DNA of 6,038 nt from Methanobacteriota archaeon (GCA_028679495.1 JAJRBK010000124.1:1-6038); one strand, 5' to 3'; shown: positions 1 through 6,038, numbered from the stretch's first letter. Notes: generated by a model not told the origin, from the letters alone. A program made the numbers and translations.

Positions 1-135
1 AGTGCCCTTTGGCTGTTGATACTTATACTACGCCTCTTGTTCAAACCACAGACAGCTCAGACTACTGTGGATTTCTCGTTTTTTTTGTTACTTATAATCT
101 TTGCACCTATTATCGATCGAATATTTTTATACTAG
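1..135 (+). CDS. Possible C-terminal end of a membrane protein (partial, uncertain)
   Basis: Frame 1 is open from the window edge to a TAG at 133-135 and would encode 44 residues. They are strongly hydrophobic, with two segments (about residues 3-14 and 29-38) separated by a short polar stretch around PQTAQTT. This would fit the last transmembrane helices of a protein cut by the window edge. Against this, the region is AT-rich, T-rich DNA codes for hydrophobic residues by default, and a run of eight T at 79-86 could instead be a terminator of a gene ending before the window. I recognise no family. Confidence 0.25.
   Translation, partial: SALWLLILILRLLFKPQTAQTTVDFSFFLLLIIFAPIIDRIFLY
113..131 (+). 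promoter_or_regulatory. Candidate archaeal promoter for the frh operon
   Basis: A TATA-like box (TTTTTATA, 124-131) lies about 60 bases before the frhA start. A transcript starting about 25 bases further on (near 155) would carry the Shine-Dalgarno in a leader of roughly 35 bases. The 8-bp perfect palindrome TCGATCGA (113-120) sits directly upstream, where the BRE or a regulator would bind. A second TATA-like element (CTTATAAT, 91-98) is possible. A third (CTTATAG, 158-164) lies too close to the start to leave room for the ribosome site. Confidence 0.45.
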
Positions 136-175
136 TAGGGTCAATAGGCCTGAGATTACTTATAGTGCAACCAAA

Positions 176-182
176 AGGAGGT
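176..182 (+). promoter_or_regulatory. Strong ribosome binding site that fixes the TTG start of frhA
   Basis: AGGAGGT is a near-complete complement of the archaeal 16S rRNA 3' end and ends 7 bases before TTG at 190. The first ATG in frame is at 208 (codon 7), too far for this site, so TTG is the preferred start. Confidence 0.75.
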
Positions 183-189
183 TAATAGC

Positions 190-1416
190 TTGGCCAATGT
201 AGTTGAAATGGCACCTGTGACTCGTGTCGAAGGGCACTCCAAGTTAGTTCTAGAGACGAACGACGACGGCATAGTGGAAAAAGGCAACTACTTCAGCATA
301 ACACCGGTGAGAAACTTTGAAAAGTTCCTCATTGGGAAACCGATGGAATTTGCCCCACTTGCTACGTCTCGCATATGTGGAATATGCCCTATTACCCACT
401 CGTGTGCTTCAGTCGAAGCTGTCGAGGACTCAATTGGCGTTGAGCCCCCGAAAGACGGCATGTTGCTACGAGAACTGGCTGGCATAGCGAACAGGATGCA
501 TAGCCACCCGCTTCACAGCATCTTAATTTTCCCAGACTTTGGGTGTGGCGTCGGATTTGACAAAAACGTCTATACCGAGGCCATGAAGCGGTGTCAGGGA
601 ATGAGGAAAATCGCCCAGAACATCATCGATGTTGTCGGCGGCGAGGGTTTGCATGCCCCGGACATCGTCATAGGGGGAATGCGACACAATATCAGCGATC
701 TCGCGAAGAACAAGCTGATGAGCAACCTTAGGACGTATGAGGCGCTTGCACAAGAGCATACTGATTTCATGCTCGGACTTTTCAAGGACTCCGACTACCC
801 TGCTGATATGGGAACGCACGACTATAACGTCTTTGCGACCCACTTGACGCACGGCGACAGAACGGCCTTCCCAATGGATACCTTCAGCCAAGAGCTACCA
901 AACAACTATTACAGCTCCCTTGAAGTCGGGCTAGAGGCAAACAACGAGATCTGTCTCATCGCCGGAGAACCGGTGGAAGTAGGACCTCGCGCACGAGCAG
1001 TCAAGTTTAAGGGATTCACGCAAAGAGGCGCAATGGGCATCCAAGTGGCGCGTGTCCGTGAGAATCAAACGAGTGTGCACCGAGCGGAGAACATCCTCGA
1101 TGAGCTCAACACGAGCGGCCCCACGAACGTACGCGTTTCCGGGCTCGGCGATGGCAAGCTCGGGATAGGGATCAACGAGGCAGCACGTGGCGCTAACGTT
1201 CACATGGCCCGCGTTAACGAGGGACGGATTCGTTACTACAACTGTCTTGTGCCCACGATGTGGAACTACCCGACCATCAGCACAGCGCTCGAGGGAGACC
1301 CCTACAAGTACGCCGAGGTCATCGTGCGCGCTTATGATCCGTGCAACTCGTGTGCAACGCACATGATTGTGCTTGACCCAGAAAAGCAGGTCATTGAGAA
1401 CAAGCTGATCTACTAA
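190..1416 (+). CDS. frhA: Coenzyme F420-reducing [NiFe] hydrogenase, large (alpha) subunit precursor
   Basis: This catalytic subunit of the F420-reducing hydrogenase binds the Ni-Fe(CN)2CO site, splits H2 and passes electrons through FrhG to FAD in FrhB, which reduces F420. The protein is 408 residues, the usual family length. The N-terminus has the large-subunit RVEGH motif (residues 12-16) and PVRNFEKF (39-46). The first metal-binding motif is RICGIC (Cys63, Cys66) and the second is DPCNSCATH (Cys385, Cys388, His391). The 17 residues after His391 are the expected peptide removed by the maturation protease. The start is TTG, chosen for the Shine-Dalgarno at 176-182. It is the first gene of a frhA-D-G-B operon, and frhD begins one base after its TAA. 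The order with frhD, frhG and frhB argues for Frh rather than the F420-nonreducing Mvh enzyme. The product is expected to be cytoplasmic, as there is no signal peptide. Confidence 0.95.
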   Translation: MANVVEMAPVTRVEGHSKLVLETNDDGIVEKGNYFSITPVRNFEKFLIGKPMEFAPLATSRICGICPITHSCASVEAVEDSIGVEPPKDGMLLRELAGIANRMHSHPLHSILIFPDFGCGVGFDKNVYTEAMKRCQGMRKIAQNIIDVVGGEGLHAPDIVIGGMRHNISDLAKNKLMSNLRTYEALAQEHTDFMLGLFKDSDYPADMGTHDYNVFATHLTHGDRTAFPMDTFSQELPNNYYSSLEVGLEANNEICLIAGEPVEVGPRARAVKFKGFTQRGAMGIQVARVRENQTSVHRAENILDELNTSGPTNVRVSGLGDGKLGIGINEAARGANVHMARVNEGRIRYYNCLVPTMWNYPTISTALEGDPYKYAEVIVRAYDPCNSCATHMIVLDPEKQVIENKLIY

Positions 1417-1417
1417 A

Positions 1418-1876
1418 GTGTGCGACTCGATTTGCGAAGCAGAGGCGGTCATCGCCTGTTGCGGGAATCCACTGTACGGTGACAACGGGTTTGCGACAGC
1501 GCTCGTTCCATTGCTAAAACAAGCGCTCAATGGTTCGCGTCGTCTGAAGGTCGTTGATATTGGCAGGGGGTACTTTTTGTTCGGGGTTCTCGAATGCAAA
1601 AGGCTCGTACTGGTCGACTCGATTAATTTCGGGGGCGCCCCCGGAGAGCTAAAGAAGCTCACTCTGGAAGACGTCGATGAGGATCGATATGCCGACCATC
1701 AGTGCTGGCAGACCTCAAGGCCGCTCAATGAACTGAATGAGCGCTGTGACATCGTGATCCTTGCGTGTCAACCAAAACGCTGGGAGCAAATCGAGTTTGG
1801 GATGACTGAAGAGGTCAAACGGTCAATTCCTAACGCTATGGAGTTAATTCGGAAGGAAGTAGAGGAGTTTTTATGA
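1418..1876 (+). CDS. frhD: FrhA-processing endopeptidase (hydrogenase maturation protease, FrhD type)
   Basis: This peptidase of the HycI/HybD family (152 residues) is expected to cleave FrhA after His391 once nickel is inserted. The family start motif is visible as CCGNPLYGDNGFA (14-26), followed by VLVDSINFGGAPGEL (64-78), which resembles the FrhD-type DxxxFGGxPGEL. His94 and ACQPKR (116-121) follow. Asp67 and His94 fit two of the three nickel ligands known in HybD. The third, normally the second acid of the DD/DE pair, is Asn23 here. The start is GTG, one base after the frhA stop, with no clear Shine-Dalgarno, so translation is probably coupled to frhA. No other start in frame precedes the conserved motif. 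The stop TGA overlaps the frhG ATG (ATGA). Confidence 0.9.
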   Translation: MCDSICEAEAVIACCGNPLYGDNGFATALVPLLKQALNGSRRLKVVDIGRGYFLFGVLECKRLVLVDSINFGGAPGELKKLTLEDVDEDRYADHQCWQTSRPLNELNERCDIVILACQPKRWEQIEFGMTEEVKRSIPNAMELIRKEVEEFL

Positions 1877-2742
1877 GTCCATTTTGGAAGAAAGACGAGA
1901 AGAAACAATCTGATGCCGATAACATCCTGCAGATGGAGCGGACTAACCCGCCGGCTGAAGAAGAGAAACTGGAAGCTGCAGAACCAGAAATCACGGTGAA
2001 GCCTGCAGAAGAGGAAACGGAGGTGAAAGAAATGGCTGCTGCAAAACCGAAAGTGCTCACAGCAGTGTTCAGTGGTTGCACGGGATGTCTCATTTCGTTG
2101 ACAGATAATTACGACATCTTGCTCGACCTGCTCAACGCGATAGACTATCGTTACGAGACAACGCTGGTGGATCAACGAGAGATCCCTGATGAGGACATAG
2201 ACATCGCTATTGTTCACGGCTCAATTTGCCTACAAGACAAGCGGCAGGTTGACGAGATACGAAAGATCAGGCAGATCTCGAAGTTCGTCGTTGCACTTGG
2301 CGGCTGTGCCACATCTGGCAACATCACTAAATACAGCGTCGGTGGACAAGCGGCGAAGCCCTCACACGAATCGTTCGTTCCCATCGCAAATCTTGTAAAA
2401 GTCGATTTTGCGCTTCCTGGATGCCCTACCGGTCCAGAAGCAATTGCGAATACGATACTAGCTGCGGTAGGCGGGGATCTTGAGTATCTCACGCCACTTG
2501 CCACGCTTGCAGGATTTGCGTGCGGCTGCGATCTGCTCGTGAAAATTGTCGGACAAGGATTGTGCATAGGGTGTGGCACGTGTGCTATGGCATGCCCGAC
2601 GCGCGCCATTGAGATGGACTACGGCAGACCTCACGTAAACCAAGAGCTGTGCGTCAAGTGCGGCAATTGCTATGCCCAATGTCCAAGGAGCTTCGAGCCG
2701 ACCTTTGAAATGATTGAGAAACGGATCATGGGGGTGGAGTAA
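1873..2742 (+). CDS. frhG: Coenzyme F420-reducing hydrogenase, small electron-transfer (gamma) subunit
   Basis: This subunit carries the iron-sulfur chain between the Ni-Fe site of FrhA and FAD in FrhB. From the 1873 start it is 289 residues. Residues 1-53 are a polar, Glu/Lys-rich extension without cysteine (13 Glu), containing PAEEEK (28-32 region) and PAEEET (44-49), an imperfect repeat. The hydrogenase small-subunit domain follows, with SGCTGC (Cys69, Cys72), GGCATSG (Cys145) and PGCPTGP (Cys184) as proximal-cluster ligands. Two ferredoxin motifs end the protein: Cys231/234/237/241 and Cys260/263/266/270, each closing in CP. The ATG overlaps the frhD stop and has GAGGAG five bases upstream (1862-1867). 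A second start at Met54 (2032) also has a strong ribosome site and would give a 236-residue protein holding all cofactor ligands. The identity is certain; the start is not. Confidence 0.93.
   Translation: MSPFWKKDEKKQSDADNILQMERTNPPAEEEKLEAAEPEITVKPAEEETEVKEMAAAKPKVLTAVFSGCTGCLISLTDNYDILLDLLNAIDYRYETTLVDQREIPDEDIDIAIVHGSICLQDKRQVDEIRKIRQISKFVVALGGCATSGNITKYSVGGQAAKPSHESFVPIANLVKVDFALPGCPTGPEAIANTILAAVGGDLEYLTPLATLAGFACGCDLLVKIVGQGLCIGCGTCAMACPTRAIEMDYGRPHVNQELCVKCGNCYAQCPRSFEPTFEMIEKRIMGVE
2019..2034 (+). promoter_or_regulatory. Internal Shine-Dalgarno and ATG inside frhG (possible true or second start)
   Basis: GGAGGT at 2019-2024 is followed by seven bases and then ATG at 2032-2034, in frame with frhG (Met54). 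The spacing equals that of the frhA site. The conserved small-subunit domain starts just after this ATG. The site sits in a Glu-rich stretch where GAG/GGAGGT-like strings can arise from codons alone, which weakens the case. Confidence 0.5.
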
Positions 2743-3591
2743 ATGGTTCTTGGGAAATACACCGATGTAATGACTGTAAGGGCGACGGACAAGGCGCTTC
2801 TGCGGCAATCACAAGATGGCGGCATAGTCACCAGTCTTTTTATCCAGGCGCTTGAAAACGGCGTCATTGAAGGCGCTGTTGTTGCAATGCCCACCGACGA
2901 GCCATGGAACCCACAACCCTACGTCGCCACGACCCCAGAGGAAATCATTGCCGCGGCGGGCACAAAGTACGTGTTGTGCCCAAACGTCAACATGGTCAAG
3001 ATGGCCGCCCGTGAGTACGGTCTCGACAAGATCGGAATGGTGGGAATGCACTGTCTGACCTATGCGGTCAGAAAGATGCAGCTCTATCCATTCGGAGCTC
3101 GACACCTACCCAACAGGATGGCGCTCCTTCTCGGCATATTCTGTACCGAAAATTTCCACTATGAGGGTATTAAAGCAATCGTCGAGGAGCTCCATAGGGT
3201 CAACATCGAGCAGGTTAAGAAGATGGATGTCTCAAAGGGCAAGATGATCGTCTCGACCACCATGGGCGATCGTGTTGAGGTTCCAGTAAAGCTCACGCAT
3301 AACTACGTGCAGCCTGGATGCTTCGTCTGTCCCGACCTGACCGCTCGAACGGCGGATATCTCGACCGGTTCTATCGGCTCGCCCGACGGCTGGTCGACTG
3401 TGATGCCACGCACGCAAGTTGGAAAGGACCTCTTCCAGAGTGCCGTTGACGCGGGCATCTTCGAGACTAAACCCATAGACCCAGGCAAGTTCGGTATGGA
3501 AATGCTGACCAACCTTGCCCAGAAGAAGTGGGATCGATCGGTGAAGACTCGGCAGGAAAGAGCGGAAATTGGGCTTCCCAATCCGTTCTAA
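2743..3591 (+). CDS. frhB: Coenzyme F420-reducing hydrogenase, FAD/F420-binding (beta) subunit
   Basis: FrhB takes electrons from FrhG through a [4Fe-4S] cluster to FAD and reduces coenzyme F420. The protein is 282 residues, the usual length, and belongs to the FrhB/FdhB family. Visible landmarks are SQDGGIVTSL near the N-terminus (residues 23-32), GTKYVLCPN (73-81), GMHCLTYAVRKM (101-112), GIFCTENFHY (131-140), and the CFVCPDLTARTADIS segment (193-207) followed by GSIGSPDGWSTV. Cys79, Cys104, Cys134, Cys193 and Cys196 are candidate cluster ligands. The ATG directly abuts the frhG TAA, with a purine-rich ribosome site GGGGGTG at 2730-2736. It is the last gene of the operon, and a T-rich terminator follows the stop at once. 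Homologues also serve in formate dehydrogenase and sulfite reductase, but this position after frhG makes the hydrogenase role the clear choice. Confidence 0.95.
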   Translation: MVLGKYTDVMTVRATDKALLRQSQDGGIVTSLFIQALENGVIEGAVVAMPTDEPWNPQPYVATTPEEIIAAAGTKYVLCPNVNMVKMAAREYGLDKIGMVGMHCLTYAVRKMQLYPFGARHLPNRMALLLGIFCTENFHYEGIKAIVEELHRVNIEQVKKMDVSKGKMIVSTTMGDRVEVPVKLTHNYVQPGCFVCPDLTARTADISTGSIGSPDGWSTVMPRTQVGKDLFQSAVDAGIFETKPIDPGKFGMEMLTNLAQKKWDRSVKTRQERAEIGLPNPF

Positions 3592-3610
3592 CCCTCTTTT
3601 TTTATTTTTT
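3592..3610 (+). terminator. T-rich terminator of the frh operon
   Basis: Directly after the frhB stop the sequence is CCCTC followed by runs of seven and six T separated by one A. There is no stem-loop. This is the usual archaeal pattern of intrinsic termination on a U-rich tract. Confidence 0.7.
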
Positions 3611-3626
3611 CGCAAACTTTTATATT
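3611..3626 (+). promoter_or_regulatory. Candidate promoter of mmp10
   Basis: CGCAAA (3611-3616) resembles a BRE and is followed by the TATA-like CTTTTATATT (3617-3626). Transcription would begin near 3648-3652, leaving a leader of about 30 bases before mmp10. This suggests mmp10 has its own promoter rather than being read from the frh operon. Confidence 0.55.
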
Positions 3627-3647
3627 TTTTAAATTATAACTGTTAGC

Positions 3648-3664
3648 GTGCGAAAGAGTCGCGC
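3648..3664 (+). other. Small hairpin at the predicted 5' end of the mmp10 transcript
   Basis: GTGCGA (3648-3653) can pair with TCGCGC (3659-3664), giving six pairs including one G-U around a five-base loop. It lies where the transcript is expected to begin, upstream of the start codon. It may be chance or a weak control of translation; there is no poly-T after it, so it is not a terminator. Confidence 0.25.
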
Positions 3665-3678
3665 AAGCGGATGGTCAG

Positions 3679-4896
3679 ATGGAGCTACTAGCAGACGTAG
3701 GAGGAAAGCCCGGGGTTGATTGCCGCGGGTTTTGCAGTTATTGCTATTTCAAAAAGGTGAAGGACTTTACGCCCTTTGGATGCCGCCATTGTTCGCCACT
3801 CAGCACAGGCTGTGATTATTGCGGGAGAGCGATAGCAGAGCGCTATCCGGGGTTTAAGCCGCTTTTACGAGTGGCGCAAGATATTCAGGCTACGCTTACC
3901 ATGAGTGCCACAGATCCTGATAAGGTCACAATCAGCGGCGCAGGGGACGTAAGCTGCTATCCTGATCTCGGCGATCTTGCCGAATTGCTCGCAAGCTTGG
4001 GCGTGCCTATTCACCTCGGGTACACAAGCGGAAAGGGATTCGATAATCGAAACGACGCCGACGCACTGATCGAAAACAACGTGCGTGAGGTGTCATTCAC
4101 CGTTTTTGCAACAGAACCGGGTCTAAGAAAACGCTATATGGCCGATCCCTCGCCCGAGGTCTCCCTCGAATGTCTTACAACGTTTTGCTCCTCCTGTGAT
4201 GTGTATGGCGCAGCCGTTATCATTCCCGGCGTTAATGACGGTGCCGTTCTCAGAAAGACATGCGACGACCTCGAAGACATGGGTGCAAAGGGGCTTATCC
4301 TGATGCGATTTGCCAACCGTGAAAAAGAGGGCTTGATCCTTGGGAACACGCCGCTCATGCGTGGGATCGCGTCGCAACCGGTTGAGAGTTTCAAGGAGCT
4401 TGTGAGCGTGATAAACGGCGAGTATGACATGCGCGTTACCGGCACGCCCCTTTGGGACCCTACGATCGGATCGCCGTTTTATGTGGCAAGCAACCCAGAG
4501 CACTATCTGCCACGAACCGGAAAAGGCGCCACACTCATCACGGGAGAGGTCGCCGGCCCCTATCTTCGCTCAATTTTTAAGCGTATCGCTCCGAACGTGA
4601 ACGTCGTCAATACTGAAAAGGAGATAGCATGTCTGATCACGCTCGGTGATATTCAGCAGCTGAGCTTGAAAGATATGCAGGAGACCGTTATCATTCCAGG
4701 GCGGGCCCTCGCTCATGACAAAGACATCTCCGAGGCGCTACGTGCCGACGGGACGTATAGAATCGTGCGTCGAGGTCCCGAGCAGCTCACCGTCGACGGC
4801 GAGATGAGCATCAGTCTGACACGAGATGAAATACTGCAGCGCGAAATAGATGCTTTCACAGAGCTTATCCGCACAATAGAGGCCGTCGGAATCTGA
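3679..4896 (+). CDS. mmp10: Methanogenesis marker protein 10: B12-dependent radical SAM arginine C-methyltransferase of McrA
   Basis: Mmp10 installs the 5-methyl group on a conserved arginine near the MCR active site, using S-adenosylmethionine and a cobalamin cofactor. It is 405 residues, the family length. The radical SAM motif CRGFCSYC (Cys15, Cys19, Cys22; CX3CX2C) is at the N-terminus. Four more cysteines follow as CRHC and CDYC (35, 38, 45, 48); the family is known to carry an extra four-Cys iron site, and these fit. Tyr115 in HLGYTSGKG matches the tyrosine reported as an unusual iron-sulfur ligand in the Methanosarcina enzyme (from memory). No separate N-terminal B12 domain is present, as expected, since cobalamin is bound C-terminally. 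The ATG at 3679 has no strong Shine-Dalgarno; an ATG at 3671 is out of frame. The stop is TGA. The gene stands alone on the + strand and converges with mmp7. Confidence 0.94.
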   Translation: MELLADVGGKPGVDCRGFCSYCYFKKVKDFTPFGCRHCSPLSTGCDYCGRAIAERYPGFKPLLRVAQDIQATLTMSATDPDKVTISGAGDVSCYPDLGDLAELLASLGVPIHLGYTSGKGFDNRNDADALIENNVREVSFTVFATEPGLRKRYMADPSPEVSLECLTTFCSSCDVYGAAVIIPGVNDGAVLRKTCDDLEDMGAKGLILMRFANREKEGLILGNTPLMRGIASQPVESFKELVSVINGEYDMRVTGTPLWDPTIGSPFYVASNPEHYLPRTGKGATLITGEVAGPYLRSIFKRIAPNVNVVNTEKEIACLITLGDIQQLSLKDMQETVIIPGRALAHDKDISEALRADGTYRIVRRGPEQLTVDGEMSISLTRDEILQREIDAFTELIRTIEAVGI

Positions 4897-4948
4897 GACG
4901 CTTAGCTATGCGTTGCTTTAACATAAAGAACTTCGATGTTTTGCACGT
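4897..4948. other. Convergent spacer between mmp10 and mmp7
   Basis: The two genes end 52 bases apart. CTTTA-ACA-TAAAG (4916-4928) is a short symmetric stem that could work from either side, and GACGC/GCGTT (4897-4901, 4910-4914) is another weak stem. There is no long T run on either strand. Termination for both genes must occur here or within the opposite gene. Confidence 0.25.
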
Positions 4949-5869
4949 CTAAAGCGTGAATCCCGCGACTGATTTTGTTTTCACCTTCAGGATAACGTAG
5001 CCGCGCATGTACGAAGGCGTTATCTCTGCCACGTCGGAGACCGTAGGTCCTTCGATGAACTTGACGCTTCTAATTCTCTCGAAGTAATCATCGTACGGCA
5101 GTTTGATGCGCATGCCGTCGAGGTGCATCGTGATAGGCGTAGGAGAAAGGCTCTCTCCAATCTCTGGAATCTGCTGCGTCAGCTCATCCATTACCCGAAA
5201 GGGACTGACGCAAAGCGGATCTCTCTCCAACTCTTCGCGTCTTTCATCGAGTGCTCTGCTGATGATACCAACCACCTTGTCGAGCACGGAAAACTCAGCT
5301 TCTCTGTGAAAGCTTTTCGCTCGTCGTCCTATTCCGCCGACGTATGCGTATGCATGGGGGATTGCTTCACACTGAGGCCCCCCGGTCACTATTGCGGGCA
5401 CCTCAAGATCCTCGTAGAGTTGATACTTGGCATCGGTGATGCAGCTGAGAAAATCCCCAAGAACGAAGAGTGCGAGGTCGTGCTCGTTTATCAAGCCGCG
5501 CTCGCTCTTCGTGAGCTGTGCTGCCCGACGCCCCACTCCTCTCGCGAGGCCGATTATATTGGTTTTCGCTCCCTTCCTCCTGAGGTATTCAGCAACATCG
5601 CACGTAGGGTGAGGCATGTGGTGATACGCAAGGCTCGGAGCCACGACGGCAACTTCAGTTCCTATAAGGGGTGCCCGCTCTATCGTTCACAATATCTCCG
5701 CAGCTTTTTGCTCGACATTGGCAATGTCGTCCATAGGCACGAGGATTAACAGCACCACTTCGAGCTGCATAACGTTTTTCTGGAGAACGTGGCCGCCGAG
5801 ATCCTCAACGAGCTCAACGAGTTCGTCATGTCGATAGACGCCGCCCGTATACATGAGGGGTTCTAACAT
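4949..5869 (-). pseudogene. mmp7: Methanogenesis marker protein 7, MCR activation complex subunit, interrupted by an in-frame TGA
   Basis: Mmp7 is a subunit of the ATP-dependent complex (with McrC, Mmp3, Mmp17 and component A2) that reduces the nickel of coenzyme F430 in MCR. From ATG at 5869 to TAG at 4949 the frame would give 306 residues, the normal family length, except for one TGA at 5689-5687 (codon 61). Before it lies the usual N-terminus with YTGGVYRHDELVEL (7-20) and GGHVLQKN. After it, in the same frame, come PLIGTEVAVVAPS, HPTCDVAEYLRR, GAKTNIIGLARGVGRR and VPAIVTGGP, all family-like. No shift of frame is needed. The longest intact piece (from GTG at 5644, 231 residues) starts inside a conserved strand, so it is unlikely to be a real start. 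The gene directly follows mmp17 (TAA then ATG, no gap). A sequencing or assembly error, a real nonsense mutation, readthrough, or two-piece expression are all possible. Confidence 0.85.
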
Positions 5870-6038
5870 TTATGCCGCCTGCTCCTCAACGAACTTCCGC
5901 CCTTGCCTTATCCACGACTCTTTGATCGGTTCCTCGGACGCGATGAAAAGAATATAGTCATTCGTAATATCGTGCTTTATGATGCGATATCCTTCAGGGG
6001 CTATACGCCGTATTGCATCGATTATTTTTCGTTTAAGC
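5870..6038 (-). CDS. mmp17: Methanogenesis marker protein 17, C-terminal end (partial, MCR activation complex subunit)
   Basis: The frame enters from the right window edge and ends at TAA (5872-5870), giving the last 55 residues of a protein that is usually about 185 long. It contains GYRIIKHDITNDYILF, then ASEEPIKESWIRQGRKF, which match my memory of the Mmp17 C-terminus. The stop abuts the mmp7 ATG, so the two are surely co-transcribed and probably translationally coupled. Known partners in MCR activation (Mmp3, Mmp7, McrC, A2) support the reading. The start and promoter are outside the window. Confidence 0.8.
   Translation of the reverse strand, partial: LKRKIIDAIRRIAPEGYRIIKHDITNDYILFIASEEPIKESWIRQGRKFVEEQAA

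Noticed and set aside
190..1416. Large subunit of the F420-nonreducing (Mvh) hydrogenase
   Set aside because: The following frhD, frhG with two terminal ferredoxin motifs and frhB form the Frh arrangement; no mvhD or polyferredoxin gene is present.
931..1662. A 243-codon open frame on the - strand across frhA and frhD
   Set aside because: It lies opposite two clearly conserved genes, spans their junction, and its translation has no recognisable domain; it is a shadow of the coding strand's codon use.
1768..2217. A 149-codon - strand frame rich in Phe, Leu and Ser opposite frhD/frhG
   Set aside because: The Phe/Leu/Ser-rich product is the expected reverse complement of the Glu/Lys-rich frhG extension; there is no independent evidence for a gene.
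5642..5689. A frameshift in mmp7 as the cause of the break
   Set aside because: The N-terminal and C-terminal pieces are in the same frame (both with first codon position congruent), so only a stop codon separates them.
5123..5749. A 208-codon open frame on the + strand opposite mmp7
   Set aside because: The - strand translation has family-level Mmp7 motifs throughout, whereas the + strand product has none. It also passes opposite the TGA site and does not explain it.
4949..5869. General reassignment of TGA to an amino acid in this organism
   Set aside because: TGA ends frhD at its natural length and overlaps the frhG start, and it ends mmp10 at the family length. Only the mmp7 TGA is anomalous.

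Overview
This window comes from a methanogenic or methane-oxidising archaeon. It holds a complete F420-reducing [NiFe] hydrogenase operon next to three genes known essentially only from organisms with methyl-coenzyme M reductase (MCR). The T-rich spacers with TATA-like boxes and the strong GGAGGT ribosome binding sites are also archaeal. I cannot place it below the level of a Euryarchaeota/Halobacteriota-type lineage (methanogen, ANME or relative) from sequence alone.

Layout. Bases 1-189 are an AT-rich leader, possibly with the last codons of a hydrophobic protein, followed by a promoter and a strong Shine-Dalgarno. Bases 190-3591 on the + strand are frhA-frhD-frhG-frhB, packed with 1-nt, -4-nt and 0-nt junctions and closed by a T-rich terminator. 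A short spacer (3592-3678) carries that terminator and a new promoter for mmp10 (3679-4896, + strand), the B12-dependent radical SAM enzyme that methylates an arginine of McrA. Converging on it from the right, on the - strand, are the C-terminal end of mmp17 (cut by the window edge) and then mmp7, both subunits of the ATP-dependent MCR activation complex.

How the genes work together. FrhAGB couples H2 to coenzyme F420, and FrhD trims the C-terminus of FrhA once nickel is in place. F420H2 is the hydride carrier of the C1 pathway that ends, or in reverse begins, at MCR. Mmp10 modifies MCR, while Mmp7 and Mmp17 help reduce its Ni cofactor to the active state. The window therefore combines F420 reduction with MCR maturation.

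Points needing a second look: (1) mmp7 has an in-frame TGA at codon 61 although conserved-looking sequence continues in the same frame on both sides, while TGA ends two other genes here; (2) frhG has a Glu-rich N-terminal extension of 53 residues followed by an internal ATG with its own well-spaced Shine-Dalgarno, so two forms or a mis-called start are possible; (3) FrhD has Asn at the position where the peptidase family usually has its first acidic nickel-binding ligand. I found no clear evidence of an undescribed multi-gene system, CRISPR array, tRNA, rRNA or mobile element.
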